Positions 1 to 6,864 of a stretch of DNA of 7,561 nt are shown one piece after another; positions within the stretch are counted from its first letter, which is position 1; every line of letters starts with the position of its first letter. The stretch is from the NCBI GenBank assembly GCA_002716525.1, contig PBBH01000028.1, positions 8,525 through 16,085 on the forward strand, written 5' to 3'. This DNA comes from Fidelibacterota bacterium. Lineage in GTDB: Bacteria > Fidelibacterota > Marinisomatia > Marinisomatales > TCS55. The notes beneath the pieces are model-generated. The model saw only the letters and a list, made by a program, of their open reading frames with translations. It did no database searches and was not told the origin of the DNA. The translations under genes were made by a program, and so were the position numbers.

Positions 1-199
1 CAGCTCGGTAGGATTTAATAGTTCCAGAAATTTTACCCAGTTTTTTAGTATCCGAATTTGTACCTATAATTAAAACCCCACCAGCAAACGGGTCCAATGT
101 ACCGGCATGCCCAACTTTTTTTTCTTTAGTAATACCACGAATCTTTTTTACTACATCGAAGCTTGTCCATCCAACCGGTTTATATATATTAAAAATCAT
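1..199 (-). CDS. truB: tRNA pseudouridine-55 synthase TruB, N-terminal part (cut by window edge)
   Basis: This is the first 66 codons of TruB, which converts U55 to pseudouridine in the T-loop of nearly all elongator tRNAs in the cytoplasm. The translation begins with the family's KPVGWTS segment (residues 7-13) and carries the catalytic motif GHAGTLDP (residues 30-37); D36 is the expected nucleophilic aspartate. The later TKKLGKISG...YRA stretch also fits the family. The reading frame stays open to the left edge, so the rest of the gene is outside. The ATG at 199 is 4 bases after the rbfA stop and has AAAAGG directly against it, which is too close for a normal Shine-Dalgarno site. An in-frame GTG at 214 would add five residues and overlap rbfA, but it has no better ribosome site. 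I keep the ATG because the KP motif lies at the usual distance from it. Translation is probably coupled to rbfA. Confidence 0.92.
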   Translation of the reverse strand, partial: MIFNIYKPVGWTSFDVVKKIRGITKEKKVGHAGTLDPFAGGVLIIGTNSDTKKLGKISGTIKSYRA

Positions 200-203
200 C
201 CTT

Positions 204-563
204 TTAATCGTCACGCTTCAATTTTTGAAAGATAGTATCTATTTTCTGGGTATACGCAACTGTTTCATCATAAAAAAACTTTAACTCAGGTGTGAATTTA
301 ATACGCAGTTCTTGGCCTAAATATTTCCGAAAAGACTTTGCACGATTATCCATTTCAATTTGAATCTTATCAATGGGTATTTTTTTATTCAATACGCTAA
401 AAAAAACTTTCGCATGCTTTAAATCAGGAGAAATTGTAACGCGGGAAAAAGTGATCAAGCCTAAATCGGATAAATCAATATACTGGGTTTGTATTTTCCC
501 AAGAATATGTTGGATTTCGTTGGCGACCCGATCTTTGCGTTTGAAGGGTCGTTCGTATCTCAA
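204..563 (-). CDS. rbfA: 30S ribosome-binding factor RbfA
   Basis: RbfA binds the 30S subunit and helps late 16S rRNA maturation, especially in the cold. The protein has the family's single KH-like fold: an N-terminal RKDRVANEI helix (residues 9-17 from the TTG start), ITFSRVTISPDLKHAKVFF (37-55) and a C-terminal FRKYLG...PELKFFYD block (78-99). The helix-kink motif usually written Ala-x-Gly reads A75-K-S here. The start is uncertain. The frame opens further upstream with a GTG at 605, giving 133 aa and a 46-base overlap with infB. I prefer the TTG at 563, giving 119 aa. It overlaps the infB TGA as TTGA, has AGGAAG 11 bases upstream, and leaves an N-terminus of about the length seen in E. coli RbfA. 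nusA in this window also uses TTG. Function is secure; start confidence is moderate. Confidence 0.9.
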   Translation of the reverse strand: MRYERPFKRKDRVANEIQHILGKIQTQYIDLSDLGLITFSRVTISPDLKHAKVFFSVLNKKIPIDKIQIEMDNRAKSFRKYLGQELRIKFTPELKFFYDETVAYTQKIDTIFQKLKRDD

Positions 564-3031
564 GCGAGTTCTAGCTTCCTTTTTATTGACTGAATTTTGT
601 AACACACAATAATGTCACCCTCCTTGAACTTGGAAAAATTATCTATGCCTATACCACATTCAAATCCTTCACGTATTTCTTTGGCATCATCTTTGACTTG
701 TTTTAAAGATACAATTTCACCTTCAGCAATTTCTTGATCTTCACGTATTACACGTGCTTTCGCATTCCGTACGATTGTACCCTCACTTACTTTAGATCCG
801 GCAATAAAACCAATTTTTGGAATTTTAAATGTTTCTTGAACGATAGCACTTCCTAGTATCTCCTCAACTTTTTCAGGTTCGAGCAATCCTTCTAATGCCA
901 AAGTGACTTCTTCAACGGCGTTATAGATTACATTATAAGTCCTAATATCTACACCTTCTTGTTTGGCTTGAAGTTTTGCATTGGGTGAAACTTGTACATG
1001 GAATCCGATAATCACTGCTTTAGATGCAGATGCCAAAAGCACATCAGATTCAGAAACCATTCCTACTGCCTTATGTATAACTTGGACTCCTACTTCTTCA
1101 TGGGTAATTTTTTCTAATTGTTCAGACAAAGCCTCGATAGAACCATCAACGTCACCTTTGATAATGATAGGAAGGTTTTTGATAGCTCCTTCCTTGATTA
1201 GTGCGGACATTGCATCCAGAGTTTGTGCAGCGATTTTCCTTTGATCAATCTCACGTTTGAGGCGCTGACGATCAGAAGCAATACGTTTTATTTCACGCTC
1301 ATCATTAACGACTGCAAATATATCTGCAGATTGTGGAACAAGATCAAATCCTAAAACCTGAACTGGATCAGACGGACCTGCTTCTTGAATTCTTTGACCC
1401 CGTTCGTTCATCATGGCGCGAACTTTGCCGGAAATATTGTTACAAATAAAAGGATCCCCAACTTTTAGATTGCCTTTTTGTATTAATACAGTCGCCATTG
1501 GGCCATGACCTTTATCAAGTTTAGAATCAACTACAGTACCACGTGCTAATGTATCAAAGTTTGCTTTTAATTCAAGCATTTCCGATTCAACAAGCATTGA
1601 AGCTAATAGATCATCAACCCCTTGCCCTGTTTTGGCAGAAATGTGGATGGCTTGAATCTTTCCTCCCCAATCTTCAACGAGCACATTATGTTCTGATAAT
1701 TCCCGTTTTACCCGTTCAGGATCAATATCTGGTAGATCTATTTTATTAATTGCAATGATCAAAGGCACATTTGCTGCCTTAGCATGATCAATAGCTTCGA
1801 TTGTTTGAGGCATAACGCCATCATTGGCCGCTACAACCAAAACTACTATATCCGTAACTTTTGCGCCCCGAGACCGCATTGCAGTAAATGCCTCATGGCC
1901 TGGTGTATCTAAAAATGTTACAGTATTTCCATCCTTAAGCTCAACTTTATGGGCACCAATATGCTGTGTAATTCCACCAGACTCCCCTCCCACTACATTA
2001 GTTTCGCGAATATAATCCAATAGAGATGTTTTACCATGATCAACATGACCCATAACTGTTACAACGGGAGAACGGCGCATTGCTTTTGCTTTATCTTCTT
2101 CGGTATCTTCAAGTGTAAATAATTCTTCGCCAATATTTTCTAATTTTTCTGCTGCAAAACCAAACTCTCCAGCTAACAGTTCAATAACGTCCCAGTCCAA
2201 ACGTTGGTTAATAGTGGCGAGAACACCAAGTCCCATACATTTTTGAATAATATCATTTGGTTTTGTATTTAAAATTTTGGATAGTTCATCTACATTTGAA
2301 AATTCTGCAATTTTAATTGGTTTTGTTTCAAGTTCAGAATCCACATCATTAAGGATAATATCCTTCTCTTTTTTATAAATTTTCTTTTTTGTTCTTGTAT
2401 CAATTTTTGCAGTGATCTTTCTTACTGTTTCTAGCGTAGATTTTGAAGATTTTGGATCCACTTTCTTTTTATGGTCGCGACGATGGGTTGTACCTCTGCC
2501 CACTTGAGCTTCTATTACCGATAAATCAATTTTACGTAATTTCTTTTTAGAACTTTTTTCATCCTCTTTCTTTTTTTCAGTATCTTTTTTTACACGTTTT
2601 TCTTCCTGTTGCATGCGATCAGCCTCAGCAATTGCTTTCTGCTCAGCCTCTAATTTTTCTTTTTCCTCCTTTTCAGCGGCTCGAATCTTGGCTTTTTCCG
2701 CTTTACGTTTTTCTTCAGACTTTTCTTTTTGTTTTTCTTCAATTTCTAATTTCCGCTGATCTTCAAGTGTAAGTAATTCTAATTTTTTATTCGTTTTTTG
2801 TAATTCTTTTATTCGTGTATCATGGATTTCACGTCGAATTTGTTCTTTTCGATAACGATCTATCGATTCTTTATCTTTGTGAAATTCATTTAAAATGATA
2901 TGATAAGTTTCTTCACCTACCGGCGCCATATGGCTACTCACTTGGATTCCTTTAGTTTTCAAAAAGGATAAAATTTCCGTGTGGGAAATATTTAATTCTT
3001 TAGCAATTTGAAATATGCGGAGTTTTGACAT
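560..3031 (-). CDS. infB: Translation initiation factor IF-2
   Basis: IF2 is the GTPase that brings fMet-tRNA to the 30S subunit and promotes 50S joining. The 823-aa protein has an N-terminal IF2_N helical domain (about 1-50), a long Lys/Glu-rich linker predicted to be coiled-coil or disordered (about 52-240), a second IF2_N domain (about 247-296), then the G domain. The G motifs are complete: GHVDHGKTS (328-336), GGITQHIGA (352-360), DTPGH (375-379), NKID (429-432) and SAK (465-467). Beta-barrel domain II, domain III and the fMet-tRNA-binding C2 domain follow to the C-terminus. The ATG is 4 bases after the nusA stop and lacks a recognisable Shine-Dalgarno sequence, so translation is probably coupled to nusA. 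The linker composition differs from the G domain, as is usual in this family, and is not a sign of transfer. Confidence 0.98.
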   Translation of the reverse strand: MSKLRIFQIAKELNISHTEILSFLKTKGIQVSSHMAPVGEETYHIILNEFHKDKESIDRYRKEQIRREIHDTRIKELQKTNKKLELLTLEDQRKLEIEEKQKEKSEEKRKAEKAKIRAAEKEEKEKLEAEQKAIAEADRMQQEEKRVKKDTEKKKEDEKSSKKKLRKIDLSVIEAQVGRGTTHRRDHKKKVDPKSSKSTLETVRKITAKIDTRTKKKIYKKEKDIILNDVDSELETKPIKIAEFSNVDELSKILNTKPNDIIQKCMGLGVLATINQRLDWDVIELLAGEFGFAAEKLENIGEELFTLEDTEEDKAKAMRRSPVVTVMGHVDHGKTSLLDYIRETNVVGGESGGITQHIGAHKVELKDGNTVTFLDTPGHEAFTAMRSRGAKVTDIVVLVVAANDGVMPQTIEAIDHAKAANVPLIIAINKIDLPDIDPERVKRELSEHNVLVEDWGGKIQAIHISAKTGQGVDDLLASMLVESEMLELKANFDTLARGTVVDSKLDKGHGPMATVLIQKGNLKVGDPFICNNISGKVRAMMNERGQRIQEAGPSDPVQVLGFDLVPQSADIFAVVNDEREIKRIASDRQRLKREIDQRKIAAQTLDAMSALIKEGAIKNLPIIIKGDVDGSIEALSEQLEKITHEEVGVQVIHKAVGMVSESDVLLASASKAVIIGFHVQVSPNAKLQAKQEGVDIRTYNVIYNAVEEVTLALEGLLEPEKVEEILGSAIVQETFKIPKIGFIAGSKVSEGTIVRNAKARVIREDQEIAEGEIVSLKQVKDDAKEIREGFECGIGIDNFSKFKEGDIIVCYKIQSIKRKLELA
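575..580 (-). promoter_or_regulatory. Candidate ribosome binding site for the rbfA TTG start
   Basis: AGGAAG on the minus strand lies inside the last codons of infB, 11 bases before the TTG at 563. It supports that start over the upstream GTG at 605. The GTG has its own purine-rich stretch, AAGGAGGGTGA, about 13 bases upstream, but that stretch encodes the Lys-Glu-Gly-Asp typical of the IF2 C-terminus, so its match may be by chance. Both spacings are longer than ideal. Confidence 0.35.
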
Positions 3032-3035
3032 GTAT

Positions 3036-4487
3036 TTATGACTGGACTTTTTCTAGTTTATCTTCAGATAATTGTTTTGCATTGGTTTTTGATAACGGCT
3101 CATTGGAAATTTCCTCTTCAGGTGTTTTTTTAGTGCTTTTTTCATCAGGATTTTGTTCTGATTTAGAACTTACTTCTATATTGTCAGAATCTGAGATTTC
3201 TACTAGAATTTCTTCCTCATTCTTTTCTTCTGCTTGATTTGCTTCAACAAATGATTGAACCGCATTATATATTTTCTCTAAGGTTGATTCCCCTATTCCC
3301 TTGATTTCAAGTAGTCTTTCTTCTTCTGAATTCAACAATTCTGATACTGTTGAAACACCATTATCTGCCAGTGGTTTAACCGCTCGAGCCGGCATATTTT
3401 GAATATCAGCTAAAGGCGTTTCTTTCTCGGTAAGTTTTTGCTCGTATTCTTTTTTCCCGAAAGCATCTATACGATATTCAGTAGCTTTCGCAGCCAAATT
3501 AATATTAACACCACCTCTACCAATTGCAAATTCAAGCTCATCATCATCAAAAATTGCAATACAATATTTCCGATCATCATCTATATAAAGATCTAATGGT
3601 TTTGCTGGTGACAGGGCTCGCGAAATTAGAATTTCAGATTTTTCACTATAATTAATAATGTCAATTTTCTCGTTGTTCAATTCTCGTACAATAGCTTGTA
3701 TACGACTCCCGCGCATACCAACACAGGCGCCCACAGGATCAATACGTCGATCATTAGATTGAACAATAATCTTTGCCCTCTCACCAGGATGCCTAGAAAT
3801 TGAACGAATTTCAATAATACCGTCTTCAATTTCAGGAACTTCCATCTCAAACAATTTATAGAGAAAGTGATTATCACTGCGGGAAATCAAAATTTCCGGT
3901 CCACGGGAAGTAACTTCAACTGATTTTATAATTGCACGTATCGAATCACCTCGACGGTAACGTTCCGATTTGATTTGCTCTTTTCGTGGCATGCGTAATT
4001 CAGCATGCTCAATATTTACGAAAGTATTATCTCTCTGCACTTGATGAACCGTTCCGATTATAATTTCTCCAACTCGGTTTGCGTAATCTTCATATATATA
4101 TTTTTTTTCTACATCCTGCAGTTTTTGAGAAAAAAACTGTTTTGCCATATGAATTAATCTTCTTCCGAAAATTAATGGATCGATTATTTCAACATAAGTA
4201 TCACCCAACTCTAAATCATTTGCCATTTCTTGATCAACCTTAGCTATTTCTACCAAAGTAATTTCCATAACTGGATCTTCAACAACATCAACAATTGATT
4301 TTTCAACATATATTTCAAACTCACCTTTATCTAAGTTGACGATCACACTGCAGTTACTAGCATCTCCTCGTTCACGTTCAACCAGATGCAGGAATAGATC
4401 TTCCAAAATTGAACCAAGTTCTGAGCGTTCCACATTTTTTTCACGAGCAATTTCCGAAAAAACTTCAATTAATTCTCTATTAACCAA
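3036..4487 (-). CDS. nusA: Transcription termination/antitermination factor NusA
   Basis: NusA binds RNA polymerase and nascent RNA and controls pausing, intrinsic termination and antitermination. The 483-aa protein shows the N-terminal polymerase-binding domain (about 1-130), an S1 domain (about 138-203), and two KH domains with GMRG (257-260) and GRGG (323-326) loops. One helix-hairpin-helix segment follows (about 366-414, with LLEIKGIGESTLEKI). The last ~65 residues are an acidic, Ser/Glu/Lys-rich low-complexity tail in place of the two acidic repeats of E. coli NusA. The start codon is TTG at 4487. It is forced, because an in-frame TAG lies four codons upstream (4497-4499) and the first internal Met codon is at residue 73. 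A strong Shine-Dalgarno sequence precedes it. No ylxR gene separates nusA from infB. rimP ends 22 bases upstream. Confidence 0.97.
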   Translation of the reverse strand: MVNRELIEVFSEIAREKNVERSELGSILEDLFLHLVERERGDASNCSVIVNLDKGEFEIYVEKSIVDVVEDPVMEITLVEIAKVDQEMANDLELGDTYVEIIDPLIFGRRLIHMAKQFFSQKLQDVEKKYIYEDYANRVGEIIIGTVHQVQRDNTFVNIEHAELRMPRKEQIKSERYRRGDSIRAIIKSVEVTSRGPEILISRSDNHFLYKLFEMEVPEIEDGIIEIRSISRHPGERAKIIVQSNDRRIDPVGACVGMRGSRIQAIVRELNNEKIDIINYSEKSEILISRALSPAKPLDLYIDDDRKYCIAIFDDDELEFAIGRGGVNINLAAKATEYRIDAFGKKEYEQKLTEKETPLADIQNMPARAVKPLADNGVSTVSELLNSEEERLLEIKGIGESTLEKIYNAVQSFVEANQAEEKNEEEILVEISDSDNIEVSSKSEQNPDEKSTKKTPEEEISNEPLSKTNAKQLSEDKLEKVQS

Positions 4488-4490
4488 AAT

Positions 4491-4498
4491 ACCTCCCT
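4491..4498 (-). promoter_or_regulatory. Strong Shine-Dalgarno sequence of nusA
   Basis: AGGGAGGT on the minus strand lies just before nusA, with only 4 bases between GGAGG and the TTG start codon. The site fixes the TTG as the start. A strong site with short spacing and a weak start codon is unusual for this window, where rimP, infB and gpsA have little or no Shine-Dalgarno match. Confidence 0.75.
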
Positions 4499-4509
4499 AA
4501 GCAAAAAGA

Positions 4510-4938
4510 TTAATATTTGATTTCAACAAATGCTGATTCAATATTATCAAATTGTAAATAGTTTTTTACACCATTCATCGATAACCCCACAAAGCTTTTA
4601 TCCTTGACATCATGGATTTTAACTAAAGATGATTCCAATTCTCCTATGCAACGGACCTTGATTACCTTTCCCATATTCTTTTTGAATTGAATGGGGTGCG
4701 TAAGAGGTGCATCTAAACCTGGTGATGTAACTTCAAGTTGGAATCCATCTTTATACATTTCATCAAGCAATCCAGAATTCCGAACAGTTTTTGCGATACT
4801 TACAGTGGTTTGAAGATCAATAGGTTGAGGTCCATCTATAATGATTGTTACTTTGGATTGGGGTATATTTTCCACTATATCCATAATAACCAGATGGCCT
4901 GGAATCATTTCCGCTACTTTTTTTTTCAATGTACTCAT
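4510..4938 (-). CDS. rimP: Ribosome maturation factor RimP
   Basis: RimP is a cytoplasmic assembly factor for the 30S subunit that binds with ribosomal protein S12. The 142-aa product is slightly shorter than E. coli RimP (about 150 aa). It has the family's N-terminal alpha/beta domain with IIIDGP (32-37) and the hallmark LEVTSPGLDAPL (68-79), followed by a small beta-barrel SH3-like C-terminal domain (about 88-142). The first residues MSTLKKKVAEMI resemble the E. coli N-terminus, which supports the ATG at 4938. No Shine-Dalgarno sequence is visible. The bases just before the ATG are the T-rich tail of a hairpin that ends 12 bases upstream, so access to the start may depend on that structure. 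Position directly before nusA is the classic arrangement for this gene. Confidence 0.93.
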   Translation of the reverse strand: MSTLKKKVAEMIPGHLVIMDIVENIPQSKVTIIIDGPQPIDLQTTVSIAKTVRNSGLLDEMYKDGFQLEVTSPGLDAPLTHPIQFKKNMGKVIKVRCIGELESSLVKIHDVKDKSFVGLSMNGVKNYLQFDNIESAFVEIKY

Positions 4939-4940
4939 GT

Positions 4941-4978
4941 CTATTTAAAAGAAAAGTGGGTCTGGCAACCCACTTTTC
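4941..4978 (-). terminator. Intrinsic terminator-like hairpin (possible attenuator) just before rimP
   Basis: An 11-bp perfect inverted repeat (arms 4978-4968 and 4961-4951, 6-base loop) reads on the minus strand as GAAAAGTGGGT, TGCCAG, ACCCACTTTTC, then TTTTAAAT. The core is GTGGGT/ACCCAC with A-tract and T-tract flanks, the form of an intrinsic terminator. It lies after the TPR gene stop and ends only 12 bases before the rimP ATG. It may end the tRNA-TPR transcript, act as an attenuator for the rimP-nusA-infB operon, or serve as a 5' hairpin of a transcript starting just upstream. The structure is seen directly; its role is inferred. Confidence 0.68.
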
Positions 4979-4983
4979 GGACG

Positions 4984-5015
4984 GAAAATTACAGTTTTTC
5001 AAAGGTCTAATCAAA
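4984..5015 (-). promoter_or_regulatory. Possible promoter for the rimP-nusA-infB operon
   Basis: On the minus strand TTTG (5015-5012), a 20-base spacer and TAATTTTC (4991-4984) approximate the Bacteroidetes-type TTTG-N19-21-TAnnTTTG pattern. The same bases can be read as a weak sigma-70-like TTGATT-17-TAATTT. Either reading would start transcription near 4979, at the foot of the hairpin. In AT-rich DNA such matches arise by chance, so confidence is low. Confidence 0.28.
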
Positions 5016-5022
5016 GGTTATA

Positions 5023-5709
5023 TCAATCTCGTTTTTCTCCATACATTTTCCCACTGATTTCTTCCGCTTTTTGTTTTAATTCAAAGTTATCTTCATAATT
5101 TTCCAATACATTACTAATCAGTTTTATGGCACCATTTCTATCCCCATTTGCAAGCGTAAGTTCAGCTAAGCCCAAAGACACCCATGCCTTTTCTTTTTTC
5201 GAATTCGCTTTTTCTCTTGATATTTTTTGATATTTAATTGCATTTGGCAAATCTTGCTTTGATTTATAAATACTAACCAAGCCTTGGTAAGTTGACAAAG
5301 ACAGTAGTGGATTTTTTCCTTTTTTTGCATATCGTTCAAAATGAGGTAATGCCATTTCATATTCACCTGCAATAAAATATATTCGTCCTAAATAATAATT
5401 GGCATTTAATCCTGCATCAGTATTGCCATATTCATCAATCACTTCTTGTAAGTAAATCCTGGCATTATCATTATCATCTAAATCAACATAAATCATTGCT
5501 TTACTCATTAAAGTTTCAGCGACTTCAAGATTAGAAGACCGGTTGTTTGTATATAAATAACTCAGAATAAAAACAGCGAAAACACCAATAATCATTTTTG
5601 TATATATAGATTTTTTTTGATTGATATGTTTTTTAAAAGTAAAAATATTCTCAATGAATGGATCTCGTTGAATTTCTTTTTTTGTAATTTTTCGTTTTGG
5701 TTTTAACAT
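5023..5709 (-). CDS. Membrane-anchored tetratricopeptide repeat protein
   Basis: This 228-aa protein has a basic N-terminal tail (1-38, rich in Lys and Arg), one hydrophobic membrane segment (about 38-53, MIIGVFAVFILSYLY) and a soluble helical region with TPR-like repeats. Examples are ANYYLGRIYFIAGEYEMALPHF (103-124, typical TPR Gly/Tyr/Ala/Phe spacing), TYQGLVSIYKSKQDLPNAIKY (140-160) and AWVSLGLAELTLANGDRNGAIKLI (175-198). The positive tail should stay in the cytoplasm and the TPRs should face the periplasm. The layout resembles YfgM-like TPR proteins, which assist the SecYEG translocon and outer-membrane protein biogenesis, but I cannot assign that function from sequence alone. The ATG at 5709 is well supported by GGGAG (5720-5716) six bases upstream. 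The tRNA-Arg ends 18 bases upstream, and the hairpin lies 44 bases after the stop. Confidence 0.82.
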   Translation of the reverse strand: MLKPKRKITKKEIQRDPFIENIFTFKKHINQKKSIYTKMIIGVFAVFILSYLYTNNRSSNLEVAETLMSKAMIYVDLDDNDNARIYLQEVIDEYGNTDAGLNANYYLGRIYFIAGEYEMALPHFERYAKKGKNPLLSLSTYQGLVSIYKSKQDLPNAIKYQKISREKANSKKEKAWVSLGLAELTLANGDRNGAIKLISNVLENYEDNFELKQKAEEISGKMYGEKRD

Positions 5710-5727
5710 TTATTTCTCCCGATTGAG

Positions 5728-5799
5728 TACCCCCGACTGGAGTCGAACCAGTATCTAATCCTTAGGAGGGATTTATTCTATCCATTGAACTACAGGGGC
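5728..5799 (-). tRNA. tRNA-Arg (anticodon CCU)
   Basis: A full 72-nt cloverleaf can be folded by eye. The acceptor stem is GCCCCTG/CGGGGGT, with wobble pairs at 1-72 and 6-67. The D stem is GTTC/GAAT with loop AATGGATA. The anticodon stem AATCC/GGATT is perfect around loop CTCCTAA, giving anticodon CCT, which reads the Arg codon AGG. The T stem ACTGG/CCAGT is perfect with loop TTCGACT, and the discriminator base is A. The 3' CCA is not encoded, so CCA-adding enzyme is needed. The tRNA lies 70 bases after the gpsA stop and 18 bases before the TPR gene. Confidence 0.96.
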
Positions 5800-5805
5800 A
5801 GTCAT

Positions 5806-5836
5806 AGAAATTACCGCTGATATTAAATAGTGTAAA
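5806..5836 (-). promoter_or_regulatory. Possible promoter for the tRNA-Arg and TPR gene
   Basis: On the minus strand TTTACA (5836-5831), a 17-base spacer and TAATTT (5813-5808) lie just before the tRNA. Transcription would start around 5801-5803, a few bases before the mature tRNA 5' end at 5799. The -35 match to TTGACA is 5 of 6, while the -10 match to TATAAT is weak. The -10 bases are the same TAATTT seen in the candidate promoter before rimP. The remaining gpsA-tRNA gap shows no terminator. Confidence 0.3.
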
Positions 5837-5869
5837 AGAAACAAAAGGTCATTATTATTGTATGAGATA

Positions 5870-6862
5870 TTATTCGAGCTTTAAATCACGGGTCATTAGC
5901 TCGCTTACGATTTCTTTTGGATTTTTTTCATTAAATAATATTTGATATACGCCTTCAGAAATTGGCATTTCGACCTGATATTTTTTAGATAAATCATATA
6001 CAGACTGAGTTGTTCTAATACCTTCTGCAACCATATCCATTTTATCTAAAATTGATACCAATGTTTTTCCTTTACCAATCTCTTCCCCAACATATCTGTT
6101 ACGACTGTGGATACTTAGGCAAGTCACTATTAAATCACCAATTCCACTTAGTCCAGAAAATGTATCGGAATTAACACCCATAGCCACCCCTAAGCGTGTT
6201 ATTTCAGCTATACCTCGCGTCATTAGTGCAGCTTTTGAATTATCTCCAAAACCGATCCCATCGCATATTCCAGCTGCTATTGCAATAACATTTTTTAGCG
6301 ATCCGCCAAGTTCGACACCTTTAATGTCATTATTAGTATAAACGCGTAATGTATCTGATGAAAAAATTGTCTGGACATATTCTGCTGATGATTTGTCAGA
6401 TGACGCAGATACCAATGTGGTGGGATCACCTTTAATAACCTCCTCTGCATGACTGGGACCATACAATGATACAATTTGACCTGAATCAAGGTTCGATGAT
6501 TCTTTAATGACCTCGCTCATAGTGCTTAAGGTTCCGTTTTCAATACCTTTTGCAACATTTACAAGAATAACCTTATTTGTGAAAAAAGAACTGGATTTTT
6601 CAATAATATTTCTTACACCGTGGGATGGAACTGCAACAACAATACAATTTGATCCTTCAATACAAGTTTGAATTTCCTTTTTAAATATAATATTTGAATG
6701 AAATTCAAAATCCGATATGTTGGGATGCATTCTTGATCGAATCATATCATCCACCACATCCATTTTATAATGCCAAGCAGTTACTGAGTGGCCATTTCGT
6801 CCTAAAACTTGAGCAAGAGTACTACCCCAGGTACCACAGCCCAGTAATGATATATGGGCCAT
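5870..6862 (-). CDS. gpsA: Glycerol-3-phosphate dehydrogenase [NAD(P)+]
   Basis: GpsA reduces dihydroxyacetone phosphate to sn-glycerol 3-phosphate, the backbone for phospholipid synthesis, in the cytoplasm. At 330 aa it is the usual family length. The N-terminal Rossmann domain starts with the nucleotide-binding motif GCGTWGSTLA (8-17). VAKGIE (103-108) and GPSHAEEV (135-142) are family signatures. The C-terminal helical domain has the catalytic lysine K190 in LGGSLKNVIAIAAG, then GDNSKAALMTRG (206-217), GDLIVTC (242-248) and SRNRYVG (253-259). All key residues appear present. The ATG at 6862 is 2 bases after the acyl-CoA synthetase stop and has no Shine-Dalgarno match, so translation is probably coupled to the upstream gene. 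Confidence 0.98.
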   Translation of the reverse strand: MAHISLLGCGTWGSTLAQVLGRNGHSVTAWHYKMDVVDDMIRSRMHPNISDFEFHSNIIFKKEIQTCIEGSNCIVVAVPSHGVRNIIEKSSSFFTNKVILVNVAKGIENGTLSTMSEVIKESSNLDSGQIVSLYGPSHAEEVIKGDPTTLVSASSDKSSAEYVQTIFSSDTLRVYTNNDIKGVELGGSLKNVIAIAAGICDGIGFGDNSKAALMTRGIAEITRLGVAMGVNSDTFSGLSGIGDLIVTCLSIHSRNRYVGEEIGKGKTLVSILDKMDMVAEGIRTTQSVYDLSKKYQVEMPISEGVYQILFNEKNPKEIVSELMTRDLKLE

Positions 6863-6864
6863 AT

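Noticed and set aside
981..2015. Plus-strand open frames opposite infB
   Set aside because: They lie entirely within the conserved IF2 G, II and III domain region, have no recognisable motif or ribosome site, and are antisense shadows.
2300..2880. Lys/Glu-rich repetitive region of infB as a possible repeat element or foreign insert
   Set aside because: IF2 proteins commonly have a long, charged, poorly conserved linker here; it is in frame and bracketed by the two IF2_N domains.
4119..4139. 8-bp inverted repeat CAGTTTTT/AAAAACTG inside nusA
   Set aside because: Very AT-rich, with a weak stem, and fully explained by Gln, Phe, Lys and Leu codons of the nusA reading frame; no sign of a regulatory role.
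4738..5014. Open frames on both strands across the rimP start and hairpin
   Set aside because: They overlap the clearly recognisable RimP N-terminus and hairpin, show no family motif, and the repeated Trp/Pro/Thr segments come from the hairpin arms.
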